The notes: generated by a model from the letters alone, not told the origin. A stretch of 43,187 nucleotides of DNA from Candidatus Staskawiczbacteria bacterium (GCA_903831095.1 CAIKWD010000026.1:93290-136476), one strand, 5' to 3'; shown: positions 1 to 7,065, counted from the stretch's first letter. A program made the numbers and translations.

Positions 1-210
1 TTCTTCATCTTCTACATCTGTTTCACTTTCAGGTTTGAAATTATCCTTTCCTTCAATTTTTGTTGCAAACCTCCAAGGTTTTTCTCCTTCTTTTAAATTC
101 TTATTTAAATTTTCAATCATTTTTTTAGCTTCACTCAAAGACATTTCTCCATAATCTTCCCCCAGTATTAATTTTGCCTCGTTTCTTTCTGCTTTATTTC
201 CTTCGCTCAT
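1..210 (-). CDS. hypothetical acidic protein, C-terminus cut by window edge
   Basis: An open frame begins with ATG at 210 and runs off the left edge without a stop, giving 70 residues that start MSEGNKAERNEAK. It is rich in Glu, Lys and Asn and ends in a Glu/Asp run at the window border. There is no signal peptide or membrane segment. It is divergent from nothing and lies 62 bp downstream of tsaE on the same strand. Composition resembles the small acidic protein at 6602-6898, although no alignable motif is shared. I do not recognise a family. The frame is supported by coding-like composition and by the ATG following an A/T-rich spacer, as for the neighbours. Confidence 0.6.
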   Translation of the reverse strand, partial: MSEGNKAERNEAKLILGEDYGEMSLSEAKKMIENLNKNLKEGEKPWRFATKIEGKDNFKPESETDVEDEE

Positions 211-271
211 AGTTTTATAAATTTATTTAATATTATTTTGTATATCTATGATAGTACTCTTAGCTAATTAA

Positions 272-730
272 TCAAGCGCTTTTAAAATTAATTTCTCTTT
301 TATTTTTATCAATAAATCTAAAGTCTATAAAAATAATATTCTTTGGTAAAACTCTTTTCACTTTCTCTGGCCATTCAATTGCCACAATGTTTTCTGGGTT
401 GGAAATTATTTCCTCAAAGTCTAATTCCAAAATGTCTTCGGGCTTATCAAACCTGTAGCAGTCGAAATGATAAAAGTTTTTAAAAATTTTATTCTTAATT
501 CCAAACCTTTTCATTATTACAAAAGTCGGACTGAGTATTTTTTCTTTAACTCCTAAACCTTTGGCAAACCCTTGTAAAAAAGTGGTCTTCCCTCCCCCTA
601 AGTTTCCCTTTAAACCAATAACTAATGCTTTTTTACCTAGCATTGCATTTAAAAATTCCTTGGCAGTTTTTTCTCCAAGCTTTTGAGTTTGTTTATAACT
701 AGTTGTCGTATATTTTTTATCCACTTGCAT
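272..730 (-). CDS. tsaE: tRNA threonylcarbamoyladenosine biosynthesis ATPase TsaE
   Basis: TsaE (YjeE family) is the P-loop ATPase that, with TsaB and TsaD, transfers threonylcarbamoyl to A37 of ANN-decoding tRNAs. The 152-aa protein has the usual family length. A Walker A motif GNLGGGKTT is at residues 42-50. It is followed by the LSPTF switch segment, the HFDCYR signature and the IEWPEK segment near residues 118-123, all in the family order. It is cytoplasmic. TsaB and TsaD are not in the window. The gene runs divergently from the DHH-like gene at 772 with only 41 bp between the two start codons, so their promoters must overlap or lie face to face. Confidence 0.95.
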   Translation of the reverse strand: MQVDKKYTTTSYKQTQKLGEKTAKEFLNAMLGKKALVIGLKGNLGGGKTTFLQGFAKGLGVKEKILSPTFVIMKRFGIKNKIFKNFYHFDCYRFDKPEDILELDFEEIISNPENIVAIEWPEKVKRVLPKNIIFIDFRFIDKNKREINFKSA

Positions 731-771
731 TATTTTTTTAATTCGATTAGGGTATATTAATTCTACAAAAC

Positions 772-1566
772 ATGGAAAATTTACAAGAATCCCTCGGCCA
801 TAGCCCTACGGGCGAAGCCAAAAATTTAATAACCGAATCGAAAAATATTTATTTAATTACTTCACAAGAGCCAGAGGCCCTTGGCCGTAGCACGGGCGAG
901 GCAATAACCTCTACACTGGCTCTTTTTTATACTTTAAAGGAATTGGGCAAAAATGTAAATCTTCTTATAGACGTCTTACCAGAAAATCTCAAATTTTTAT
1001 CTCCATCTTTGGATTTTATTTCCTACCCAAAAAACTTTGTAATTTCAGTGCCAAACAGCGTTGCTCAAATATCTCAGATTTTTTACGAAAAAAATAGCGA
1101 CGCTTTAAAGATACATTTAACCCTGGAAGGTGGTAATATAAAGAAAGACAACATATCATTTTACTTTTCAGAAACAAAGCCAGATCTCATTATAACTGTT
1201 GGCATTAAAGACTATCAAAAAGAATTATCAGAAAAACTAAATTCATTTGGGTTTTTACTTGATTCCCCTATTTTAAACATTGATACTTTAGCGGGCTCAG
1301 TACAAGCGGGGACAGAAAACAAAAAATTTGGTAAAATAAACTTGTTAGGGCAGAATTCTACAACTGAAATTGTTTTTGCCTTAGTAAAAGATATAAATGG
1401 AGACAATATAAAGAAAGAACCAGCTCTATGCCTTTTGTCAGGATTGGTAATATATACAGAAAACTTCAAGAGTAAGCTGACAGCTGAGGTTTTTGAAACA
1501 AGCGCCAACTTAATGAAAAAAGGAGCTGACTTAAAAGAAGTAACAAACAATATTAAGTTTAACTAA
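772..1566 (+). CDS. DHH-phosphoesterase-like protein with two palindromic inserts
   Basis: This 264-aa protein resembles the N-terminal part of DHH-superfamily phosphoesterases (RecJ/NrnA type): after an Ile-rich strand it reads SQEPE...AITSTLALFYTLKELGK, where active relatives carry a DGDAIGS-like metal-binding loop. Here the loop is interrupted by ALGRSTGE (residues 36-43), and a second related peptide SLGHSPTGEA sits at residues 7-16. Both are encoded by GC-rich imperfect palindromes. A later segment (LDSPILNIDTLAGS) also fits the DHH fold. Catalytic Asp residues are mostly missing, so it is probably inactive or has a different role; DHH membership is inference. The stop is 8 bp before the GspE ATPase gene, so the two are likely cotranscribed. 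Confidence 0.7.
   Translation: MENLQESLGHSPTGEAKNLITESKNIYLITSQEPEALGRSTGEAITSTLALFYTLKELGKNVNLLIDVLPENLKFLSPSLDFISYPKNFVISVPNSVAQISQIFYEKNSDALKIHLTLEGGNIKKDNISFYFSETKPDLIITVGIKDYQKELSEKLNSFGFLLDSPILNIDTLAGSVQAGTENKKFGKINLLGQNSTTEIVFALVKDINGDNIKKEPALCLLSGLVIYTENFKSKLTAEVFETSANLMKKGADLKEVTNNIKFN
791..819 (+). repeat. GC-rich imperfect palindrome inserted in coding sequence (copy 1)
   Basis: A GC-rich 29-bp block interrupts an AT-rich gene and encodes LGHSPTGEA. Its two halves are imperfect inverted copies (CTCGGCCATAG against CTACGGGCGAAG with one bulge). A related block lies 87 bp downstream at 878-902. The pair looks like an in-frame selfish palindrome rather than conserved protein sequence. 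Confidence 0.6.
878..902 (+). repeat. GC-rich imperfect palindrome inserted in coding sequence (copy 2)
   Basis: The second copy encodes ALGRSTGEA. CCTTGGCCGT (879-888) pairs with ACGGGCGAGG (892-901) around the loop AGC, with one mismatch and one G-T pair. It lies exactly where DHH-family relatives carry the metal-binding loop. It shares GGCC.TAG and ACGGGCGA.GC with the copy at 791-819. Confidence 0.65.
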
Positions 1567-1574
1567 CAAAATAA

Positions 1575-2918
1575 ATGGAGGATGCAAAAAGATTATTGGG
1601 GTCAATCACAATTTCCCCAAAAATAATTGAAGAGGTAAAAGCTGAAGTAAAAGACATTATTGGATACAAGACAAAAATCCAGGAATATTTGGCTGGTAAC
1701 GTAACAGAACTTTTGGATGCAATTTTATTTGGAGCAATAAACCTTAACACTTCCGACGTTCATATTGAACCTCAAGAAGATGAAGCAAGGCTTAGAATTA
1801 GGTTAGATGGCATCTTGCAGGATGTTGTTTTTTTTGACCACAATACTTACCACCATTTGCTTTCCAGATTAAAACTCCTTTCAAAATTAAAGCTTAATAT
1901 TACAGACAAACCACAAGACGGAAGGTTTTCCATTGAAGTTGAAGATTTGCTGATTGAAATAAGAAATTCCAGTTTGCCTTCAGAATATGGAGAATCAATT
2001 GTTATGAGAATCTTGAACCCAAAAAGCTTGATATCCTTAGATGACCTAGGTTTACGCGAAGATTTATATGAAACATTTAAAAAAGAAATAGAAAAGCCAA
2101 ATGGAATGATTATCGTTACAGGTCCAACTGGATCTGGTAAAACAACAACCTTGTATGGATTTTTAAAGAAAATTCAAAACCCAGAAATAAAAATTATAAC
2201 AATTGAAGACCCAATTGAATATCATTTAAAAGGAGTTTCACAAACACAAGTTGCTCCAGACAAGGGATATGACTTTTCCGACGGCTTAAGATCTATTGTC
2301 AGGCAAGACCCCGATGTTATCCTAGTTGGTGAAATTAGGGATTTGGAAACCGCAAAAATAGCCCTGCAAGCAGCCTTAACTGGTCACCTGGTATTATCGA
2401 CCCTCCATACCAACGACGCAGCTGGAACCATCCCACGTCTTGTAGACCTTGGTGTAGAACCCTCATCAATCGCATCAGGATTAAAAATGGCAGTAGCACA
2501 GCGATTATTGAGAAAAGTGTGCAAAGAATGTTCAACCCTCGCAGAACCAACCAAGATTGAATCGGCCGAGCTTAAAAAAGGACTTAAAAACCTACCTATA
2601 AAGATAAAACTTCCAGACTTAGATAAAGTAAAAGTTGCCAGAATAAAAGAAGGCGGGTGCCCAGCCTGCAACTTTACAGGATACCGCGGAAGACAAGGAT
2701 TATTTGAAGCATTTTTAGTTGACTCTGAAATGGAAAGATTTATTTTAACCAATCCCCCAGTTTCACTTATCAGGGAATTAGCCATAAAAAAAGGAATGGT
2801 AACAATGTACCAGTCTGGATTAATAGATATTGCATTGGGCAAAACAACATTTGAAGAAGTTGCCAGAGTTGTAGAGGCCGACGAAGAAAAATCAGAAATA
2901 GAAGAGCCAAATAAATAG
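1575..2918 (+). CDS. GspE/PilB-family type II secretion / type IV pilus assembly ATPase
   Basis: A hexameric secretion ATPase that powers pilus or pseudopilus assembly at the inner face of the membrane. The 447-aa protein contains the N2 region (SDVHIEPQ, residues 60-67), Walker A GPTGSGKTT (183-191), the Asp box, Walker B within DPDVILVGEIRD (245-256), the His box around STLHTNDA (275-282), and a zinc-binding tetracysteine (C316, C319, C362, C365) as in GspE/PilB. The large N-terminal GspE-N/MshEN domain of typical 550-aa PilB is missing: the N2 domain begins by residue 45. No pilC, pilM-O or pilin genes are adjacent, so the partner apparatus must be elsewhere. It follows the DHH-like gene by 8 bp. 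Confidence 0.93.
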   Translation: MEDAKRLLGSITISPKIIEEVKAEVKDIIGYKTKIQEYLAGNVTELLDAILFGAINLNTSDVHIEPQEDEARLRIRLDGILQDVVFFDHNTYHHLLSRLKLLSKLKLNITDKPQDGRFSIEVEDLLIEIRNSSLPSEYGESIVMRILNPKSLISLDDLGLREDLYETFKKEIEKPNGMIIVTGPTGSGKTTTLYGFLKKIQNPEIKIITIEDPIEYHLKGVSQTQVAPDKGYDFSDGLRSIVRQDPDVILVGEIRDLETAKIALQAALTGHLVLSTLHTNDAAGTIPRLVDLGVEPSSIASGLKMAVAQRLLRKVCKECSTLAEPTKIESAELKKGLKNLPIKIKLPDLDKVKVARIKEGGCPACNFTGYRGRQGLFEAFLVDSEMERFILTNPPVSLIRELAIKKGMVTMYQSGLIDIALGKTTFEEVARVVEADEEKSEIEEPNK

Positions 2919-2925
2919 TAAATTA

Positions 2926-3060
2926 AAACGGCTCTAGAGTTGGAGGTAGTTTTATGTCTGGGACATAAAGAAAGATTTGTCTGAGGAATAATCGAGCCTG
3001 AACAAGATTATCCGAAGCTGAGACAAATCCAAATAAATACCTCCAACTCTAGAGCCGTTT
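2926..3060. ncRNA. candidate structured RNA or MITE-like element (multi-branch inverted repeat)
   Basis: A 135-bp intergenic element is closed by a perfect 23-bp inverted repeat (2926-2948 against 3038-3060, containing the palindrome CTCTAGAG). Inside are two further hairpins. TTTATGTC-TGG-GACATAAA (2951-2969) has an 8-bp stem. GATTTGTCT (2974-2982) pairs with AGACAAATC (3021-3029), and this is extended by ATAATC/GATTAT pairing around 2988-3011. The predicted fold is a three-way junction. It sits between the gspE-like stop and ruvB. There is no strong U-tract and no obvious target-site duplication. It may be a small RNA, a leader, or a non-autonomous mobile element; I cannot match it to a known RNA family. 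Confidence 0.55.
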
Positions 3061-3126
3061 CTGCTATATCTCTAGAATTTGAATATAGACTTTCAATAAA
3101 TCTAATTATATCACCTTATAGCATAT

Positions 3127-4140
3127 ATGTCAAGCATTATGCCAGAGAAAATCAAGAAAGAAGACGAAGTATTGGATTCGGCTTTAAGGCCGACTTCTTG
3201 GCATGAATATGTAGGGCAGGACAAAATTAAGGAAAATATCCGCATAATTATCACAGCTGCCAAGCAAAGAAGCCAAAGTCCAGACCACCTACTATTTTAT
3301 GGCAACCCAGGACTTGGCAAAACTACCTTAGCCTACATAGTTGCCAATGAAATGGGCAAAACCTTAAAATCTACATCTGGACCAGCTTTAGAAAGAGCTG
3401 GAGATTTAGCTGCAATTTTAACCAACTTATCTGAGGGAGACGTTTTATTCATAGACGAGATACACAGAATAAATAAAACCATAGAAGAATACATTTATCC
3501 TGCTATGGAAGACTACAAAATAAACTTGGTTTTAGGCAAAGGCCCAATGGCCAGGACTATGGAATTAAAACTGCCCAAGTTTACCTTAATTGGAGCTACA
3601 ACAAAACCAGGTATGCTATCTTCCCCACTTAGAAACCGCTTTGGCGCTACTTTCCAACTCAACTTTTACAACAAGGAAGATATAAAAAAGATAATAGAAA
3701 GATCAAGTAATCTTTTAAAGATAAAGATAGAACCTGAAGCAGTAGAAATAATTGCTACAAGGTCCCGCTTTACTCCCAGAGTTGCTAACAGGCTTTTAAA
3801 AAGAGTTAGGGACTTTGCCCAGGTTAAGGGATTAAATACTATCACAAAAGAAATTTCAGAACATGCTTTAAATTCTTTAGAAGTAGACATGCTCGGCTTA
3901 GAGCCAAGCGACAGGTCAATACTGCGTGCCTTGATTGAAAAGTTCAATGGCGGGCCAGTTGGATTACAGTCTTTATCTGCAGCTGCCATGGAAGAGGAAG
4001 ATACAATTTTAGATATTTATGAACCTTATTTAATGCAATGCGGATTAATTGAAAGAACTCCTAAGGGTCGAGTTGCCACAAGTCTTGCTTACGAACATAT
4101 GGATCTCAAACATTTAAAAAAGCAAAGTAACTTACTATAA
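3127..4140 (+). CDS. ruvB: Holliday junction branch migration helicase RuvB
   Basis: RuvB is the AAA+ motor that drives branch migration of Holliday junctions with RuvA. The 337-aa length is normal. Seen are the N-terminal LRPTSWHEYVGQ segment (residues 20-31), Walker A GNPGLGKTT (59-67), Walker B LFIDEIH (107-113), sensor I GATTKPG with the SSPLRNRFG arginine-finger region, and the C-terminal winged helix (LGLEPSDRSIL to the RTPKGR motif). ATG at 3127 is used; ATG four codons later (MPEK) is an alternative. ruvC is 3 kb downstream on the same strand, separated by yebC and unrelated genes; ruvA is not in the window. Confidence 0.97.
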   Translation: MSSIMPEKIKKEDEVLDSALRPTSWHEYVGQDKIKENIRIIITAAKQRSQSPDHLLFYGNPGLGKTTLAYIVANEMGKTLKSTSGPALERAGDLAAILTNLSEGDVLFIDEIHRINKTIEEYIYPAMEDYKINLVLGKGPMARTMELKLPKFTLIGATTKPGMLSSPLRNRFGATFQLNFYNKEDIKKIIERSSNLLKIKIEPEAVEIIATRSRFTPRVANRLLKRVRDFAQVKGLNTITKEISEHALNSLEVDMLGLEPSDRSILRALIEKFNGGPVGLQSLSAAAMEEEDTILDIYEPYLMQCGLIERTPKGRVATSLAYEHMDLKHLKKQSNLL

Positions 4141-4151
4141 TTTTACACAAT

Positions 4152-4183
4152 AAAAATGCTCCGGCGGTCAGCTGGAGCTTTTT
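4152..4183. terminator. bidirectional terminator between ruvB and the convergent gene
   Basis: GCTCC (4158-4162) pairs with GGAGC (4174-4178). It is flanked by A5 on the left and T5 on the right, so it can act on either strand. It lies between convergent stops at 4140 and 4193. Confidence 0.7.
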
Positions 4184-4192
4184 GTTTTGACT

Positions 4193-4702
4193 TTATAACA
4201 ATTCTTTTTCAAAGTGGCGCAGGAAGGCGCCGAGAAGCCATTCGGCCTCCACTTTTGTGCCTTGAACTCCAAGTTTCATCCTGGCTTCACTTTCGGCACA
4301 TTCAGCCCACCTAATTAAATGCTCTAAAAAAGTATTTATTATTATTTCAGGTTTGTGCCTCAGGTGGCGAAGAAGAGCTATACGAGTCCCCCCTTTAAAG
4401 CTTTCATGTCTGGATATTACCCAGACTACGAATTCTGGATGCAGTACCCCTTTGATTTCTTCAGCAAAGCTGTCTTTGAGAATTTGCACCAGTTCCTTGG
4501 CTGTTTCAAGGCTGTTTACAACTTCAATCTTATCTGACTTGAGCTCGGTGTTAGCTTGTATCACCCAGTCAACCAAATTTGAAGAAATTATTTTTTCAGC
4601 CTGATCAGGATGAAACTTAAGTGTTGCTAAAATAGCATTTTTAACCCTTGGGTTATATTTCTTAAAATGCCCAATAATCCAAGTCTTAAATTGCTCATTC
4701 AT
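4193..4702 (-). CDS. hypothetical protein, 169 aa
   Basis: This is an unrecognised soluble protein. It is predicted to be mostly helical, with several short helix-turn blocks that repeat a pattern of a hydrophobic core followed by basic residues (FKTWIIGHFKK, FVVWVISRHESF, LEHLIRWAECA), suggesting an alpha-helical repeat of the HEAT type. There is no signal peptide, membrane helix or metal motif. It is convergent with ruvB and has its own promoter region at 4703-4828, shared divergently with the ComEA-like gene. The codon usage fits the neighbourhood and no intact overlapping gene competes. Function unknown. Confidence 0.7.
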   Translation of the reverse strand: MNEQFKTWIIGHFKKYNPRVKNAILATLKFHPDQAEKIISSNLVDWVIQANTELKSDKIEVVNSLETAKELVQILKDSFAEEIKGVLHPEFVVWVISRHESFKGGTRIALLRHLRHKPEIIINTFLEHLIRWAECAESEARMKLGVQGTKVEAEWLLGAFLRHFEKELL

Positions 4703-4815
4703 TTCCAGTCCCTTTCATTATTGTTAAATTAAATTTTAAAACAACTATGAGATAGATTATACAAATTTATTTAATATTGTCAAGGGTAGACTTTAAAACC
4801 AACCAAGATTTATTG

Positions 4816-4821
4816 TATAAT
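4816..4821 (+). promoter_or_regulatory. -10 element (TATAAT), near-leaderless start
   Basis: TATAAT ends 7 bp before the ATG at 4829, so transcription would begin at or next to the start codon. No convincing -35 is seen. This fits the leaderless pattern found at several other genes in the window. Confidence 0.55.
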
Positions 4822-4828
4822 ATATAGA

Positions 4829-5794
4829 ATGAAAAAAGTTTTACTAATATTACTTATTTTAATCATCGCTCCAACGGGCACAATTTTTGGGTTAGACAAA
4901 GTGGATATTAACACTGCTTCTTTAACTCAACTGGATACCTTAACTGGCATTGGACAAGTATATGCGCAAAGAATAATTGATGGGCGACCATATTCTTCAG
5001 TAGACGATTTAGACAGAGTGAAAGGAATTGGTCCAAAAACTTTACAAAAAATAAAAGACCAAGGTTTAGCTTGTGTAAACTGTCTGCCTGTGCAGGCAAA
5101 GCAAGCACCACAAGCTCTTGCAACAACCGAAAATATTAAGGTGGTCAATAATACCACCCCGCCACAAACCCCTCCCCTAGAGCCAATTAAGCCTTACCCA
5201 GTTGGCGTGATAATAAATGAAATTATGCCCAATCCACAAGGCGCAGATGAAACCGACGAATGGATTGAGTTATATAACTCAAATACTTCCGACGTTGATT
5301 TGTCTAGCTGGCAAATTCAAGATATTGCAGGAACAATAACAACATATACAATCCCCCAAAATACCAAAATACTGGCTAATAGTTTTTTGGTTTTCAAAAG
5401 GCCTGAAACAAAAATAATGTTAAACAACGACGAAGATGGATTAAATTTGCTAACTCCAGACAAAAAAATAATAGATTCAATGACTTTTTCCAAAGCTCCA
5501 CTGGGCCAGTCTTATAATAAAGTAAATTCTGCATGGCAATGGAGTACCACTTCAACTCCTGGAACAAAAAATATTATTGCCGCGCAAATAGTCTTGCCAA
5601 AAGTAAAAAATTCTGTTAAAAATGAAGGTACAACGCCAGGGTTGGCAGATATAAGCCAAAGCATTAACCTAAACCAAGATAACAATAGCGTAAAAAATCC
5701 TTGGTTTTTATTTTTTATTGTCTTAGCTTCAACTGTAATTCTGGCTATTTTGGTATTATTAATTAAAATAAGGTTTCTAAAACCTAACAACTAA
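4829..5794 (+). CDS. ComEA-like helix-hairpin-helix protein with lamin-tail domain and C-terminal anchor
   Basis: The 321-aa secreted or membrane-anchored protein has a signal or TM segment at residues 3-19. A double helix-hairpin-helix domain follows (residues 25-80: DINTAS...LTGIGQVYAQRII...LDRVKGIGPKTLQKI), which is the DNA-binding module of ComEA competence proteins. Next come a Pro-rich linker, a lamin-tail domain (about 127-245: INEIMPNPQGAD...DEWIELYN...LSSWQIQD) and a C-terminal TM at about 292-313. ComEA binds incoming DNA during natural transformation; that role is inferred here. Residues 85-90 (CLPVQA) are encoded by a decayed palindrome. The stop is 2 bp before the yebC start, so the two probably form an operon. 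Confidence 0.85.
   Translation: MKKVLLILLILIIAPTGTIFGLDKVDINTASLTQLDTLTGIGQVYAQRIIDGRPYSSVDDLDRVKGIGPKTLQKIKDQGLACVNCLPVQAKQAPQALATTENIKVVNNTTPPQTPPLEPIKPYPVGVIINEIMPNPQGADETDEWIELYNSNTSDVDLSSWQIQDIAGTITTYTIPQNTKILANSFLVFKRPETKIMLNNDEDGLNLLTPDKKIIDSMTFSKAPLGQSYNKVNSAWQWSTTSTPGTKNIIAAQIVLPKVKNSVKNEGTTPGLADISQSINLNQDNNSVKNPWFLFFIVLASTVILAILVLLIKIRFLKPNN
5084..5099 (+). repeat. decayed in-frame palindrome (CLPVQA-encoding)
   Basis: TGCCTG (5085-5090) and CAGGCA (5093-5098) form a 6-bp perfect inverted repeat around TG. It encodes NCLPVQAKQ. The sequence resembles the intact palindrome in cca (38744-38763) with its centre lost. Confidence 0.5.
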
Positions 5795-5796
5795 TT

Positions 5797-6522
5797 ATGT
5801 CAGGACATAGTCATGCAAAAACAGTCATGGCCACTAAAATGGCAAATGACGCCAAAAAAGGAAAAGTATATTCCAAATATGGAAGACTTATTACAATAGC
5901 TGTTAAAGAAGGAGGCGGATCAGGAGACCCGGAAAAAAATTCCAAGCTCAAGACAATTATTGAGCAGGCTAAAAACTCCAACATGCCTAAGGAAAATATT
6001 GAGAGAGCTATTAAAAAAGGAACTGGTGAATTGGCCAGCGAAGCTTTAGAATCCGTATCTTACGAAGGTTTTGGGCCAGGAGGAATTGCTTTGGTAGTAG
6101 ATGGAATTACCGATAACACTAACAGAACTTTAGGAGAAATAAAATCTATTTTTAACCAAAATGGAGGTAAAATGGCAGGAGAAGGAGCTGTAAGATGGAT
6201 GTTTGAAAGAAAAGGAGTTATTGCAGTTGCTACAGAAGGAAAAACAAAGGAGGAATTGGAATTGCTGGCAATTGAATTGGGAGCTGAAGATTTTTCATTA
6301 GTTGGAGACACTTTGGACATTTACACAAAACCAGAAGATTTAGAAACAATGAAAAAATCTTTAGAAGAAAAGCAGATAAAAGTTGAATCTTCAAGTATAG
6401 AATTTATTGCCAAGGAACAAGTTGAGCTTTCAGAAAAAGAAAAGGAACAAGCACAAAGGCTTTTTGAAGCTTTAGATGAAAACGACGCAGTCAACGACAT
6501 ATACTCAAACATAAAAAACTAA
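5797..6522 (+). CDS. yebC: YebC/PmpR/TACO1 family protein
   Basis: The 241-aa protein has the full family length and the N-terminal signature MSGHSHAKTVMATKMANDAKKGKVYSKYGR, followed by the EGGGSGDPEKNSKL and NMPKENIERAIKKGTGE segments and the domain-2 start YEGFGPGGIAL. The family was annotated as a transcriptional regulator; TACO1 and recent YebC work point to a ribosome-associated translation factor. It is cytoplasmic. The gene sits 2 bp after the ComEA-like gene and between ruvB and ruvC; yebC-ruvC proximity is common in bacteria. Confidence 0.96.
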   Translation: MSGHSHAKTVMATKMANDAKKGKVYSKYGRLITIAVKEGGGSGDPEKNSKLKTIIEQAKNSNMPKENIERAIKKGTGELASEALESVSYEGFGPGGIALVVDGITDNTNRTLGEIKSIFNQNGGKMAGEGAVRWMFERKGVIAVATEGKTKEELELLAIELGAEDFSLVGDTLDIYTKPEDLETMKKSLEEKQIKVESSSIEFIAKEQVELSEKEKEQAQRLFEALDENDAVNDIYSNIKN

Positions 6523-6530
6523 TCTCAGTC

Positions 6531-6550
6531 ATTCCCATGAAAATGGGAAT
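6531..6550. repeat. REP-like hairpin ATTCCCAT-GAAA-ATGGGAAT
   Basis: A perfect 8-bp stem with a GAAA tetraloop lies directly after the yebC stop and is flanked by GTC and CCAGA. This matches the layout of the ATTCCC-N8-GGGAAT palindromes (Neisseria dRS3 and similar elements in many bacteria). One copy is seen in the window. Confidence 0.65.
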
Positions 6551-6559
6551 CCAGACAAC

Positions 6560-6591
6560 AAAAAATCCGCGATTAATTTCACGGATTTTTT
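6560..6591. terminator. bidirectional terminator yebC / 6602 gene
   Basis: AAAAAATCCG (6560-6569) and CGGATTTTTT (6582-6591) form a perfect 10-bp stem that is symmetrical for both strands, between convergent stops. Confidence 0.85.
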
Positions 6592-6601
6592 ATTGTAGTA
6601 A

Positions 6602-6898
6602 TTATTTTTCCTGTGATAAAATTATCCCTTTAAACTTGGCATCTTTTGGATTTCTGTATCCTGAATATTCTTCATTTTTTTCCTCATCTGCCCCCTCATC
6701 TACAATGCCTTCTTCCACTGGCGATTCTGCGTCAATATATTCATCAGCATCTTTTCTTGCGGTAAACCAATCTTCCGGCTTTTCACTTAGACTTGCCAAA
6801 GGTTCAGAACCAATACATTTTCCATCTTTATAATACCACCTACGCTCTGTTAATTTTAATTCTGATTCTTGAGATCCTCTTTCTTTTTGTTCTGGCAT
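6602..6898 (-). CDS. hypothetical acidic protein, 98 aa
   Basis: A hydrophilic, Glu/Asp-rich protein with no signal peptide or membrane segment. Its middle contains RRWYYKDGKC and KPEDWFTARKDADEYIDAE, possibly a small folded core, and the C-terminus ends KGIILSQEK. It is convergent with yebC and shares the terminator at 6560-6591. The opposite strand is also open, but that frame begins inside the REP hairpin and reads through the terminator, so the minus-strand gene is preferred. Unrecognised family. Confidence 0.65.
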   Translation of the reverse strand: MPEQKERGSQESELKLTERRWYYKDGKCIGSEPLASLSEKPEDWFTARKDADEYIDAESPVEEGIVDEGADEEKNEEYSGYRNPKDAKFKGIILSQEK

Positions 6899-7007
6899 AA
6901 ATTTTATAATTTAATAATATTTACTTTTCTTATAGTTTACCCCCCCCCGCAACAGGTTTGTCAACACAAAAACAGCAAAAATCGCCTTTCTGCCATGTTT
7001 TTGTTTA

Positions 7008-7026
7008 CACTGAGTTCGCCGAAGTG
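7008..7026. repeat. CACTGAG..CGAAGTG palindromic repeat, copy A
   Basis: A 19-bp imperfect palindrome with CACT ends and AGTG complement, upstream of ruvC. It is nearly identical to the copy at 37063-37081. It belongs to the type CACTGAGC(N)TCGAAGTG, which occurs in many bacterial genomes. Confidence 0.7.
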
Positions 7027-7065
7027 GTATTATATAGGTAAATTAAAATAGATTAATAAAAGATT

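Noticed and set aside
2384-2842. 152-codon minus-strand open frame inside the GspE-like gene
   Set aside because: The plus-strand frame has all GspE motifs; the antisense frame shows no domain.
2926-3060. Reading the 135-nt element as a tRNA, tmRNA, SRP RNA or simple terminator
   Set aside because: No acceptor/T-arm pattern, no GGAA-loop SRP helix, no U-tract directly after the outer stem; kept as an unknown structured element.
6537-6833. Plus-strand open frame opposite the 98-aa gene
   Set aside because: It starts inside a repeat hairpin, reads through a terminator, and its product is Ser/Phe-rich as expected for the complement of an acidic gene.
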